Below are positions 25,035 through 35,900 of a stretch of DNA of 64,000 nucleotides, in pieces. The DNA comes from Tretioscincus oriximinensis (lineage: Eukaryota > Chordata > Lepidosauria > Squamata > Gymnophthalmidae): positions 436,734 to 500,733 of the forward strand of contig JAJVDF010000135.1 of NCBI GenBank assembly GCA_022410635.1. Direction: 5' to 3'. Under the pieces are notes generated by a model. That model saw only the letters and a list, made by a program, of their open reading frames with translations, made no database searches and was not told the origin of the DNA. Numbering within the stretch: the first letter of the stretch is position 1; each line of letters starts with the position of its first letter. Both the position numbers and the translations under genes were made by a program.

Positions 25035-25348
25035 TCCAAGGCCATCGGGTCCAACACTCTGCTTAATGCAGGTTTCAATAAACCATACCAGACAGATGGG
25101 TATTCAGCCTCTGTTTGAAGACTTCCAATGAAGCATAATTCATTACATCTTTGAGGCAACCTGTTCCGTTGGTTTAGCACCCTAATCCAAATCCTTGCAG
25201 TTTCATGCCATTGTTTCTAGTATTTCCATGTGCCAATGGGAACAGTGCTAATCTCTCTGCTCTATGACAGCCCTTCAGATATCTGTAGACAGCTATCAGG
25301 TCTCGCCTCAATCTCTTCTTTTGCAAATTAAACATCCCTATATTCTAA

Positions 25349-25558
25349 TAGGCTGATCAGATGACCCCTTTTGGGGAGGGGGAGTTTGAAAACCCGGTTT
25401 TGGGGTGCCTCCCAGTTTTTTCTGAGGAACGTTTTTAAAAAAAAAATTGAAAAAGGTTTTTGTTTTTTTATTTTTTTTTCCTTAGAAAAAACCACTAGGC
25501 ACCCCAAAAATGGGTTTTCACCCCCCCCCCCAAAAAAATGGGTCCTCTGGTCAGCCCA
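25349..25558. mobile_element. Palindromic hAT-type MITE, copy 2 (inside CR1)
   Basis: Same family as 24857-25034: starts 'taggctgatcagatgacccc' and ends with the complement of 'tgggctgaccagaggaccc'. Arms of about 80 bases enclose an A/T-rich loop. It lies in the same CR1 copy as copy 1, 315 bases further on, between the codons for 'FEECLK' and 'LQKKR'. A target duplication is not evident. Confidence 0.75.
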
Positions 25559-26203
25559 CTTTAAACATTCCTCAAAGGACTTCATGGTTTCCAGACCACT
25601 CATCATCCTTGTAACTGTCCTCTGAATCTGCTCCAGGTTATCAATATCCCTATTAAATTGAGGTGCTCAGAACTGAACACAGTATTCTATGTGTGATCTG
25701 ACCAAAGTATTGTAGAGAAAAATAATTACCATACTTCACATGTTTGCCTTTTTTGCAACTGCTTCACACTGTTGACTCATGTTTAGTCTGTGATGTACCA
25801 AAATAACTAGGTCCTTTTCACCTGGGCTGTTGTTCAGACATATTCCTCCCATTCTCTCTGTATATTTTCATATTTTTTGCCCAGATGTAGGATCTTGCAT
25901 TTCTCCCTGTTAAATACCATTCTGTTAGTTTCAGTCCCATTGTTCCAGCTTGTCCAGATCTTTCTGATCCTTTTTTTCTTTTGTTTAGTACTAGCAACCC
26001 TCCTACCTTTGTGTCATTAGCAAATTTGCTCAGTTTTCCTTCAACTCAATCATCTAAGTTATTTTAAAAATGTTAAACAGCACTGGGCCCAGGACAGACC
26101 CATCTCTATGATGTAGAGGGTTTGGTTTTCCAGGTGATTGCTGTGAAAGAGTCATCCTGGCAATCTACTTCCAATAGGTTTCCAAGGTTTTGGTTGCAAA
26201 AAG

Positions 26204-26300
26204 AGCATAAGAACATGAGGAGCCCTGCTGAATCAGGCCATAGCCCATCTACAGTAGTCCAGCATTCTGTCTCACACAGTGTCCCACCAGTTGCTCTAGG
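26204..26300 (-). mobile_element. CR1-group LINE 3' tail
   Basis: 'gcataagaacatgaggagcc' and 'gctgaatcaggccatagccc' are the reverse complement of the 3' tail seen on the plus strand at 30699-30888 and 35706-35900, here with a single CATAAGAA octamer. Coding sequence is absent. It lies 100 bases from the larger CR1 copy in the same orientation, but its tail octamer differs, so it is a separate insertion. Confidence 0.7.
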
Positions 26301-26697
26301 GCAGGTTCTAGTGGAAGAAGACAAAATAACTTTCTAAACCCTTTTCCCTGCTAACATGAAATATACTTTGCTGTGTAGATGTTTCTGCCACTAGCCTCCA
26401 TTATGCGGAGAGGCAGCATACATGTATGGAGTATGAAAATGTGCACACAGCAGCAATTGCTACTTCCAGGTACTCCACATGGCCAAATGCCCTACTGTGT
26501 TCAAAAGGATACTGCAATGGCAAGCTGCAAGATTGATGTATGTTTCCTACATTTGCTGCATAATCCTTGCAGTGTACTCAGATACTGGAGCAGCAAGCAA
26601 TATTCCAGATTAAAATTAATCTCATGAATCACTTTATTCTGCAATTTAGGGCTGCCATCTAGATGCAGCCACTGTTAATACTGTGTGTTAACAGTCT
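26301..26697. other. Unique sequence
   Basis: No gene or repeat recognised. Confidence 0.35.
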
Positions 26698-27119
26698 TAG
26701 GCTGCGTGCACATGACGACTTAAAAACCGCTATGAAGCTAAATTCCAGAATTGCATGTCTGTGCACACCAAACCTGTATATTGCGTGGCCAGTACCCCAG
26801 TTCCGTAATATCTCTCACTGATCTCGGGGCAATGCAGTCCGAGAATTTTTGCAACAGCCACTAGAAACTACTGCTGCGTTCTCGCTTGTTTTAACCTCTC
26901 GCGCCTAATTTGTGCACACGCATACGCTTGGGAGAGGACGTGGATTGGCCATGAGAGGATGGATCTGAAATGATGCCTAAGTATCTCAGCAATAGTTTAT
27001 TCTGGGAAAAACAGCATTTATTGCGGAATGACACTGCTGAAAAACACTTAACCTTTGTCCTGGAGTCTTCCTCATCTTGCTCCGATCAAGGTAGAAATAT
27101 GCTATGTGCACACAGCCTT
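26698..27119. mobile_element. 420-bp inverted-repeat element, copy 1
   Basis: About 420 bases related along the whole length to 52479-52900. Shared blocks include 'aaaaccgctaygaagcta', 'tgggaaaaacagcatttatt' and 'ctccgatcaaggtagaaata'. The ends are short inverted repeats, 'ggctgcgtgcaca' and the complement of 'ggctgtgtgcacata'. It is richer in CpG than its surroundings and non-coding. No target duplication is obvious for this copy. The partner has a hAT-sized one. Confidence 0.7.
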
Positions 27120-30100
27120 TGTGAGATGGTTTTCGCTAGGTTATAATCAACCTTGATATAATAAAAAAAGGATCTTGTAAAGAAGAAGGGCTGTAAGTCA
27201 TGTCTTGATATGGGGTGCTACAGGTAACTCTACTAAAGCACTATCCCTAGGATATTTCTATTTTAGTGTGAGGTGAGTCTGGAGATATCATAGATAAAAT
27301 GCTTACCCTCCAGGTGCCATTTCATGTTTACATCTCCAATACCTTCTGCAGGGTGTCATGGTTTCTGACAGATACGTTAGACCTGCAGAAAAGATAAGGT
27401 GATCCCAAAGACAGTCCGTACAGGCACCTCTTGCAGGAAATAACTCATATCCCCAAAAAATATAAATTCAGGGTTTTTGCTATTAAGGGAGTGGATTTTC
27501 TAAATAGTCTATCTTTTAAGAAATTGAATATTAAAACTGAGATTATTAAAATGTTTTAGACTCACATTATAAAAATTAAGATTGCTAAATTATGATTATT
27601 GCAATTCAGGTTCAGATTAGGTATTCACTATTGAGACAGATATAAAAAGACTTAAGGTTGTGAAAGATCCATCTTTTCAAAGATATTGTAAGCCGTGAGC
27701 AAATGCATTTGCTTTGGGGGTATTTTTATGACAATGATGAGACAGTGAGGAGGATGTTGTTGTCTAAGTTTTCTAAATCACATTTAATGTCCATGACAGG
27801 AGGGCATATATATTCAACAAATGTAGCCATAAAGAGCACAGGCAGGTATAGAGAAATACTCCAGTCAATCAAATGACTGCTTGTCACATAAAAACCAACA
27901 CAGCTTACTTTTATATAGCATCCATCAAGAAAAGCACTGTGAAATGTTTCATGGCAAAAAGTCAAATAGGGAGCTAACGCTGTGTCTTTCCGGCAGTCAG
28001 GTAATACACAGACCCCGAAGTAATTGAAATGGATACAAGATTAAATTCAGACAATGATAAGGATGCCATTATGTGCTCAGGTCCCAGCAGAGAGCTCTAA
28101 TGAGGGTGGAGAGATAGGCAGGAAATGTCAGCTGGGATTTCATTTCATGCTAATGAGGTTTGATACGTAGCACCTCTTCTATCTCAGACCTAGGCCATAG
28201 TATGATATGGTAATATGCTATGCCGAAGCAACTTCTGGTCTAACTTTTCATAGTCCTTGCTGAATGCAGATCCTGCCATATGTTCTTGGCTGTAAGAATG
28301 GCATTTCATTGTGCACGTTCATTTTATGATAATCTGACAATTCAAGGATGTTGTACAAGCTTTTACATCACACTACTGAGAAACAGTTTTATAAAATGAA
28401 AACAGAGAAGCCATGATCTTCACCAAACTTTTAAAATCTTGTCTAAAAAGATCCACGTGTATAAACATTGCCTCTTTGTTTTTTAGATGATTAATATTCT
28501 ATAAGAAAGCCATCTATCTACATAATCTACAAACACACATCTATAATATGGTGGGAAGTTAATAATTTGATAGCTTTAGCTTCGGTGGTTTTATATATTG
28601 CCAAGATAGGAGTTAAGGTGTGCTGGACTGAAGGTTCGGCCATGTGCCACCTGTTTTTCGTCCTCTTTTTCAACCCCACATTAAATATTTAGATAATGGA
28701 AATGGGGGGAAACTTGATTTTTTTAAATAAACATAGCTTGAAGTAATAGAATTGTATTTTCAAATATTACTGATAAATATTTTCTCAAATTTAGTTATTA
28801 TGGCTTAAATGAAGATTTTTTTTCTTTTTATTTTGAAATAAAACAACCTATATGTATGTATTGCAGCCATTTTCTCCACTTCGCATCAGAGAATTTTTTT
28901 TCCCTCGCCACAAAATTTGTTTATCTAGAAATGCTAATTGATGGGAAAGGGAGAATTGCTTGCTTGTGGTCTGAGCAAATTAACTGACCAATCATATGAC
29001 CCAAGCTGACAGTTTTATTACCCAATCAAATAGATATTTAATCACTTAATGATTGATAGTTGATCTCTACATCTCTGTACTCTGTATACATAATGGGTAA
29101 TACGAGAAATGATTTTTTTNAAAAAAAAACTTTAAATAACCTACAACTAATATTAGAGATATATTAATGTTAAATAAATCTATAAAATAATCTGCATCCT
29201 TGATATAATTCAGTGTCTGTTTATTCCCTCATAACTCACCAAGATGGTGGGGTGAGAGATAAGGGGATCTAACATTGATAGCACACTATCCAATAGCATA
29301 GTGGCTGTCAGGATGTGTCATATACATAGAAAATCCCACTTCAGGAGCTAACAGAAATTGCTATAAGGGTATGTATGAGATGAAGCATGCTTCCAGATGA
29401 GTTCCCACACCCACCCATGGATGATGGGCAGAAGCGGTAGAAAGGTCCAATATTCTTCCAAGCACTTGTATTCTGATTCCATAACAAATGGCGCAATCCT
29501 ATCGCCAGGACCCCATCGTGTAGGCAACTGTGATATCAGCCATGTATTCTATCCTGTCTTCAGCCAAGCAGGCATGCAAAATCTGGTTTCAAGGAATTGT
29601 AGTGATTTTGATTAAAAACCCATTGCACCTTAAAAACCAAGGGCAGACAAAAAAATGGAGCTTCTCGGTAGTTGTAGGCTTGCAAAGCCTCATGGGGATT
29701 GTAGTTAAATATATGAGAAGAAAAAGTTTCCTTCCTGCATGTAAATGTAAGGGCAAATGCTTTGTAGCAAATTTTATAGAGAATTCACAACAAAGCCAAT
29801 CACACAGATCAAAGAAAAACCAATGTGCTGGATTATAGCGAAATCCCAGAATAAACAAGTTCTGTATGGATGTAGCCTGAGATTGCAGTTCTCTGAAATG
29901 AGACTGCTAAAGTTTGTCATGGGATCTGTTTGTTATTCTTCCAGCTCAAGGGTCATTGTATGGGATATTTTTTCCCTTTATTTTCCACATCTTTCCCAAT
30001 GCATCTTTCAGTGACATCTCTCATTTCTCTTATTCATTCTTCCTCCTGTTACTATTACTTAGGACTGCTATTATTACTTCTTTTCTCTTTTTCACCTTTA

Positions 30101-30294
30101 TTTGGGACTACAGTGTTCGATAGGTTGACAAATATTTGTTTATTAGTGTGAATATGGAAGTTCCACAGGATTATGTTTTCTTATAGAGTTTAGGATATCC
30201 AGTCTTCACTCACTGCTGATGTTCCTGTACACAATTCCTGCAATTTGTAATGACAGTCTGTACATTCTGGAGGGAGAAAAAGTATGGATCTTTT
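27120..30294. other. Gene-free stretch with possible conserved non-coding blocks
   Basis: No exon seen. 27960-28200 and 28850-29060 have the balanced composition, CAAT and TAAT words and lack of repeats typical of vertebrate conserved non-coding elements; this is an impression, not an alignment. 29688-29706 holds a second ZNF143-like word on the minus strand. One ambiguous base lies at 29120. Confidence 0.35.
29688..29706 (-). promoter_or_regulatory. ZNF143/Staf-like motif
   Basis: On the minus strand it reads 'aactacaatccccatgagg', close to the ACTACAATTCCCA core recognised by ZNF143. It overlaps a small palindrome 'aggcttgcaaagcct' just to its left. There is no visible promoter context. 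Confidence 0.25.
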
Positions 30295-30390
30295 AAAATG
30301 TTTTATTTTTTTCTTCTTCTTGATGGTTTGTTAGCTGCCTTGGGACCAATGGTGAACAGTGGGATACAAATAATTTTAAATAAGTAAATG
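30295..30390 (+). repeat. LINE 3' tail, decayed
   Basis: 'ttgttagctgccttgggacc', then 'cagtgggatacaaataattt' and 'aaataagtaaatg' follow the plan of L2/CR1-type 3' ends (Y-rich stretch, 'gctgcc-tggga' block, AAAT tail). It is more diverged than the other tails. Confidence 0.5.
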
Positions 30391-30698
30391 ATATATACTG
30401 GATTGTTTCAGTGATTTCTTTAGACATCTGCACTAGGGGTGATGCTTGGTATGGTAGGCCTCAGATTATACCTGGTATGGTAAATCTTGTTTCTAGTGAT
30501 CTAAAGGGTCACTCCAGATAACGGTGTCAGCTTTTCTGACCCATTTCATATTTGCTCTGGAGAATGGACCTGACAATTGGCAGAAACTCAGCATTTACAT
30601 CGTGAACTGTTTCCCACTCTCAACTTTTACTTACATCCAGGACTGTAGGCTGCTTAAAAGCCAATCTGGTAGTGAACATAAAACTTCATAGCAGTACA

Positions 30699-30888
30699 GA
30701 TGGAGCAACAGGCAGGACTTTTGAAGTACCATTTGCAGGGAGTCACGAACAGGAGCAGCATATTTTGCTTTCCTCTGTTCGGACTGCCCAGGTGCATCTG
30801 GTGGGCCTCTGTGTGACACAGAATGCTGGACTCGATGGGCTGTAGCCTGATCCAGTATGGCTCTTCTTATGTTCTTATGTTCTTATGA
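30699..30888 (+). mobile_element. CR1-group LINE 3' UTR with TTCTTATG tail
   Basis: 'gatggagcaacaggcaggac', 'gactgcccaggtgcatctgg', 'gaatgctggactcgatgggc', then three tandem TTCTTATG octamers at the end. Other copies lie at 35706-35900, about 58180-58340 and 63478-63758 (plus) and 26204-26300 (minus). The octamer tail and the wording of the UTR match reptilian CR1-group elements. Only the 3' UTR remains. Confidence 0.75.
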
Positions 30889-31794
30889 CCTAGGCCTTCT
30901 ACCTCTTGTACTGTCTGAATGTAATCTTCAATCCTGATAAACGGTGGGCAGTTCATCTCAATCACAGTCTACTGCACTCTGGGGCACACATGGTATGAAC
31001 AGCATCCAATGCTTATCTGACAGTGAAGTATGGAGCTGACTGAGATCAAAACAAAAAACACTTTAAGAGTTCAATTTCATGTTGCTTTTTTGATAATATA
31101 GGAAAGGCTTCCATTTCTAAAATCATGCTAGTTTGTAATTTTCTCCCATTTTTCAGCTATGGTCAGGCCCATATTTTGCCCATGGGCTGTAATTTACTTA
31201 CTTGCTTATTTATTTACTTTATTTGTTTATTTATTTTACTTCCTCTTCTCTCATCTACTTTGGGTTTTATAATAATAAAACAATACTGATAACTTCTTAC
31301 TACTGCCTAGATATAGCCTTGGCGATGGTCATGCTATAGGTTTGCAATTCAGCTGCACCAAAATCATGAAGGCAAGGGAGATATTCTTTTCTGCACCCTG
31401 AAACATTCCCCCACCCCACCTCCATCTTCTATCCACCTTTCTTTGCTATTACACCTTATTTTATCCTTTTGGTGGCTCCAGGAATACATTCTTGTGTCCT
31501 ACCTTTCATAAAATACTAGCCAATCCACAGATTACTTAGTATCAGTGATTCCTTTTAAACACAGCAGGGGGAAAAAGCTATTATGGAATACTACACGGCC
31601 AAAATATTGCTTCTCTCATTATCTTGCAACAGTTCCACAGTCATGGTCAAGAATCATAGGAAATTACACTTGCCTTTTTACACATCTATTGCCTTAAGTA
31701 ATCCATAAAATGTTGCAACTGAGTTAAAACTAAATATAGTGAATGATTTTGAATAGTTCCAGAAGCACCTCTTGACACTGGGGAATTCAGCAAC
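30889..31794. other. Unique sequence
   Basis: Contains a TTTA-rich run at about 31190-31240, possibly an antisense LINE tail. Nothing else is recognised. Confidence 0.35.
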
Positions 31795-32895
31795 TAAGTG
31801 TCAAATGAATGTCCATGTTAATAAATGTAAAGTGAAGCATATCGGGAGTGCGGGGACACACTCAATCCCACCTATAAATTGATGGGGTCTGATTTTTTAG
31901 TGACAGACCAGGAAAGGAATCTTGGTGTTCTAGTGGATAGCTCAACCTAGTATACAGCAGCAATGAAAACATAACCAAAACAATTTAAATGTTAGGAAGG
32001 GAAAAACTTTAATGTGTCTATTTGCAAATCTGTAGTGAAGCCACATGCAGAACTTTGTGTACAATTCTAGTCACCAAACCTCTGAAAAAGACAAACAGAA
32101 TGATCAGACAACTAGAACGCATCGTTTGCAATCAGTTTTGATAAATGGTGAATGAGGTGAGATCAGATCAAAATGTATTATGCATGGTGTGGATAAAGAA
32201 AAAAGTATCTTCTCTCTTGCAAAATAATAAAACCAGGGTCACTTTACAGAATTCATGCGCAAGAAGAGGAAGGGTTGTTATTCTTGACACCACCCCCTAA
32301 ATCAGAAGTTCATTGGTGATAAAACTGTTCATAGAGTTATAGAGTAAGTGAAGTATTATCAACAACCTAGATGGAACTAATAAGTTCATTGAATATGACA
32401 ATGAAAATAGGGAGATATTTAATTAATTATGTACAATTTTTGACCAAATGGAAAAGATCCATCGCTCTTCAACAAAGCAGGACATCAAGGAGGGGAGGTG
32501 TCTTTTATTTGCTGATTTTTGTATGTAAATATTTTTTAAAAAAAATACAGGTCAATGGCCCATCACCTTAATAGCCTTAAGATAGATTTGGATAAATTTA
32601 TGGAGGGCATATGTTTATCAATGGTTTCTAGAATGGAGACATGGGCAGGATACTTTTAAACACTTTTTGTAGAATTTTGAAAGCAAATAACTCTGAATTC
32701 TGCTTGAAAATGTTCAAGATCAAATGGAGAGACACTTGGACCACCATATCAGACAAAATGCTGTAAATTTTGAACTATTTTTTTTGTTACTGCCGCCCCA
32801 AGACCTTTGGGTATGGGGCGGGGTATAAATGTAAATAAATAAATAGATGGACTATAGCCTGACCCAACAGGACTTCTCTTACATTCTTTTAATAT
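31795..32895 (+). pseudogene. CR1 LINE, RT C-terminal part and 3' UTR, interrupted
   Basis: Plus-strand translation, with frameshifts, shows the order of the CR1 ORF2 C-terminus: 'NVHVNKCKVKHIG' near 31810-31850, 'DRPGKESWCSSG'-like sequence, then 'KPHAELCVQF' near 32040-32070, 'IMHGVDKEK' near 32180, and 'LDKFMEG' near 32590. The 3' UTR phrase 'gatggactatagcctgaccc' is at 32847. An L2-type tail (32770-32848) splits the UTR from the rest, so this CR1 copy is the older insertion. The frame is destroyed by stops and small indels. Confidence 0.75.
32770..32848 (+). repeat. L2-type LINE 3' tail inside CR1
   Basis: 'gccgccccaagacctttggg' followed by 'tatggggcggggtataaatg' and an (AAAT)n run. This is the best-preserved of the short L2-type tails here. 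It lies between the CR1 coding remnant and its last 45 bases of UTR. Confidence 0.75.
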
Positions 32896-34552
32896 ATAAC
32901 ATAAGACTCCGTGGAATGACGTTTTGATTTATATATTCCACAAGCTAACATTTTAAATTTTTTTAGATTATACATTATTCATTGCTCTAATCAACCCAGT
33001 TAATCTGTGGAGTAACAGATGCATTTTAAGCATGAAGGAGCGTGCTTTTAGGAGTTTATAACCATAATGAAAATTACAGTATTCTATTTATTTGTCATAT
33101 TATCAGCCAATAGCAAATAAAAAAGTGATTGTGGAGAGAAGTTGTACTTTAACAAATAGTAATGAGAACAAATTTAATTTATATTTAAAGGTATGATAAT
33201 TTAAGAAATGAAACAAACAAATATCGGGAATTTAAGGAACAATGGTGCCAAATAATCTTATGAAGTATCTTGGAAATGAAAATTGGTTGTATAATGAGGT
33301 AGAGACAATATACACATACAGTAAAATCTTTGTAAATGAATAAATAAAGAAAATAACTTAAACAATGAGTTAAATTAAGTATTACTTCAGCTGTGAGTTT
33401 GTTTTACAGAATTGCATATTCACATATATGTGCATATGTATGATTTAAAGATCTCAAACTTGTAAATTTGTTTAGCTAACTCCTTGAGAATTTTTTTAGT
33501 TTTCATTAAGATAAATAGAACCAAATTTCTTAAATAAATCACAAATCATAACTAGTATCTGATTACTGTGTTACTTTAATGAATCTAAATTTTGTGTTTG
33601 ATTAGTTTGCCAGTTTTTGTTTTAAAAAATCATTTAATCAAATGTAAATCTTAAACCAATTACTGGTACAAAGATTCCTGAATCAATAACATTTCCCCCG
33701 TCCTGACTTTGGAAACAAGCATCAAATCAGTAACCTACCAACATAACAGGCTGATAAACACAGTAGATCAAGCATCAACAAGATGTTTCTGACAGGTATT
33801 AGCATCTGCAGTGGACATGCTTGTTCACATTTTTATTCATACCCTAATAGCATAGCAACTGTCATTGCTGTGTGATAGAAAACAGGATGCCGAAATCAGT
33901 AGACAGAATCCAAGGAGAAAACCTGTCAATACAGTTAAGGGCCTACAGACAGTTAATGGAATTAATGATTTTCTAGAAATTTTAGTGGAATAGGTTTGGG
34001 CAGTGGTACAACAGAATGCTTTTCAAAATGAACAAAATACTTTCAATCAGAGTTCAAACACTTCTGCCACTACTGTGCTGTAATTGTGATCCCTCATAAT
34101 GGAGAAATAAAATTGCCATGAAAAAATGGAGCTTACAGGGGATAAAAAAAGGGCTACCAGGATCTGGTAGATAAAACTGGATGAAATAAAATTGCCTTTG
34201 CAAACATAGATTTTGTTCATTGTTTTATGTATGTATTGTAGTAAGCACATAATTAAACTGTGTTCATAAAATGCAAAATTTCTGAGGATACTTTTGCATT
34301 GCCAGGAAGATAGCCAATGTCTTGGAATCTTTGAAGCTGCTTAACTTTAATTTCAACCCAATACAGTTCATTATCAATGAGGAAAAAGCCCTAGTGGAAG
34401 TCATTCATTTTCCAGATAGTAATAAATTGCTATCATAAGTAAGTCACTTTATCCCAGGTGTTTATGCAGGTGTTTAAAAGTAGAGCATTTCCAAGGGAAC
34501 ATTCTAGTTGCAGGTTTGAAGAGGTAGCAATACTGGACTGACTCAAATTGGC
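32896..34552. other. AT-rich unique sequence
   Basis: 33380-33640 is very AT-rich with many TAAT words and could be conserved non-coding DNA. No gene or repeat is recognised. Confidence 0.35.
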
Positions 34553-34684
34553 CTTATTCTGTTCCAGAAAGTGTTCTAAGAGACCTGCCACCCAAGGCTA
34601 ACACAGGCACAGCAGGGTTTATGTCATCCCAGAATGATGTATGGACAGCAGTTCTTTTTAGAACACTTTCTGGAACAGAATAAG
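34553..34684. mobile_element. 132-bp hairpin MITE
   Basis: Perfect 27-base inverted arms at 34553-34579 and 34658-34684, beginning 'cttattctgttccagaaagt', around a 78-base centre. There is no coding sequence and no clear target duplication, so the superfamily is not assigned. Perfect arms suggest it is fairly young or maintained by conversion. Confidence 0.65.
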
Positions 34685-35705
34685 ATCAAGCACAAATCAG
34701 TCCATTGTTACAAGAACTGCACTTATATGTGTGTTTAGAACTGTTCCCGAGGGAAGGCAAACATATTTGATTAATGCAAAAATTGTTTTATTATTTTTTA
34801 AAGCACACATAATTTTATTAAGGCAAGTACCAAGGAAATAGTGAGCAATTGACAACAGTGAAACACTTTCACTTGAGTCAAACGGTAGAAGGCAACACAG
34901 CTTGTTAGTAGGAATGCACTTGGTGATATACATGTACTTAGTATACATTGAAGGAAAATAATACATCCAAGGAAAGTATCTCTAACCAAAAAGAGAAAAC
35001 GTGTGAAGTTTGATCCAAACAGTACTACACAAATATAATTAAAAACTTTTTTGTGCTCTTAGCTAGGCCTCTCTTTCTGTTCTGTGGCTGCTTTTTGCTT
35101 GAAATAAAAGAATAATATATTGAAAAGAAAAAAATTGCTGTGACTATGGCAAGTACATGAAGTTTCCTTGTCAACCAAAGACTGAGAGTTAAGTTCGCTC
35201 TAATTCCAGCCGGAAACGTAGCACAGATTCTACTCCCACTCAAGCTAAAAACCAATTGACAGAGTGCTTGATTAAGTGAACAAGGGAGTAGAAAGAGAAA
35301 GGCTTAGCAAAGGATGGGTGCATGAAGATTTTCAGTCATTGGTTGCTAACTACAGGGAAGGAATTTTAGTTGCAAATACCTTTGCATTTGGGAAGGAGGT
35401 GGTACTACATGTTAAGACACCTCATCTCAATTACTGCTGTGATCAAATCCATAAATTATTATTCCTCATGCCCTCAAAATTAATAAGGATCACCCCACAA
35501 TCTTACTTTTTCACATAAGAAAAGGTTTCCTTAACTAAAATGTATTTTTAAAAATATAAGAGAGAAATAATACNAAGATAAAAATGAAAGTGAAGCACAA
35601 GAAAGGAAAAGGAGGGCAGGCAAACTGGAATACAGTATACATTTTTCAAAATATTACTTTGCTTCGAAAAGATTCTCAGTGTAATAAATAAAGCCATAGA
35701 TTTCT
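34685..35705. other. Unique sequence
   Basis: No gene or repeat recognised. The first of the frequent ambiguous bases is at 35574. Confidence 0.35.
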
Positions 35706-35900
35706 TGCTACTGCCTCTGAGGTGGAGCAACAGGCAGGATTCTTGAAGTATCGTTTGCAGGGAGTCGAGAACAGGTAAAGATTTTGCCGCCTTCTACTTG
35801 AGACTGCCCAGGTGCAATTGGTGCAACTGTATGAGACAGAATGCTAGACTAGATGGGCTCTGGCCCNATTCAGCAGGGCTCCTCTTATTATGTTCTTATG
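35706..35900 (+). mobile_element. CR1-group LINE 3' UTR
   Basis: 'tactgcctctgaggtggagc', 'gcagggagtcgagaacaggt', 'gagactgcccaggtgcaatt' and 'gctagactagatgggctctg' match the UTR at 30699-30888. It ends in 'atgttcttatg'. No coding remnant is attached. Confidence 0.75.

Larger units (their letters stand above)
24821..26104 (-). pseudogene. CR1 LINE, RT C-terminal half and 3' UTR, interrupted twice
   Basis: Read on the minus strand, this is the end of CR1 ORF2. 'GPVLF'-like sequence near 26085-26103 opens the fragment. The catalytic FADDT box is present but altered to FANDT at about 26012-26030. Next come 'SHIEYCVQF' near 25680, 'MMSGLETMKSFEECL' near 25605, and 'LQKKRLRRDLIAVYRYLKG' near 25320. 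The tail carries the CAYAGAAT octamer at 24821. Stops, the lost aspartate and two MITE insertions (24857-25034, 25349-25558) show that it is dead. The 5' end of the element is missing, as usual for CR1. Confidence 0.85.

Noticed and set aside
24837..25625. Mirror-image frames on both strands
   Set aside because: They arise from the palindromic MITEs and are not genes.
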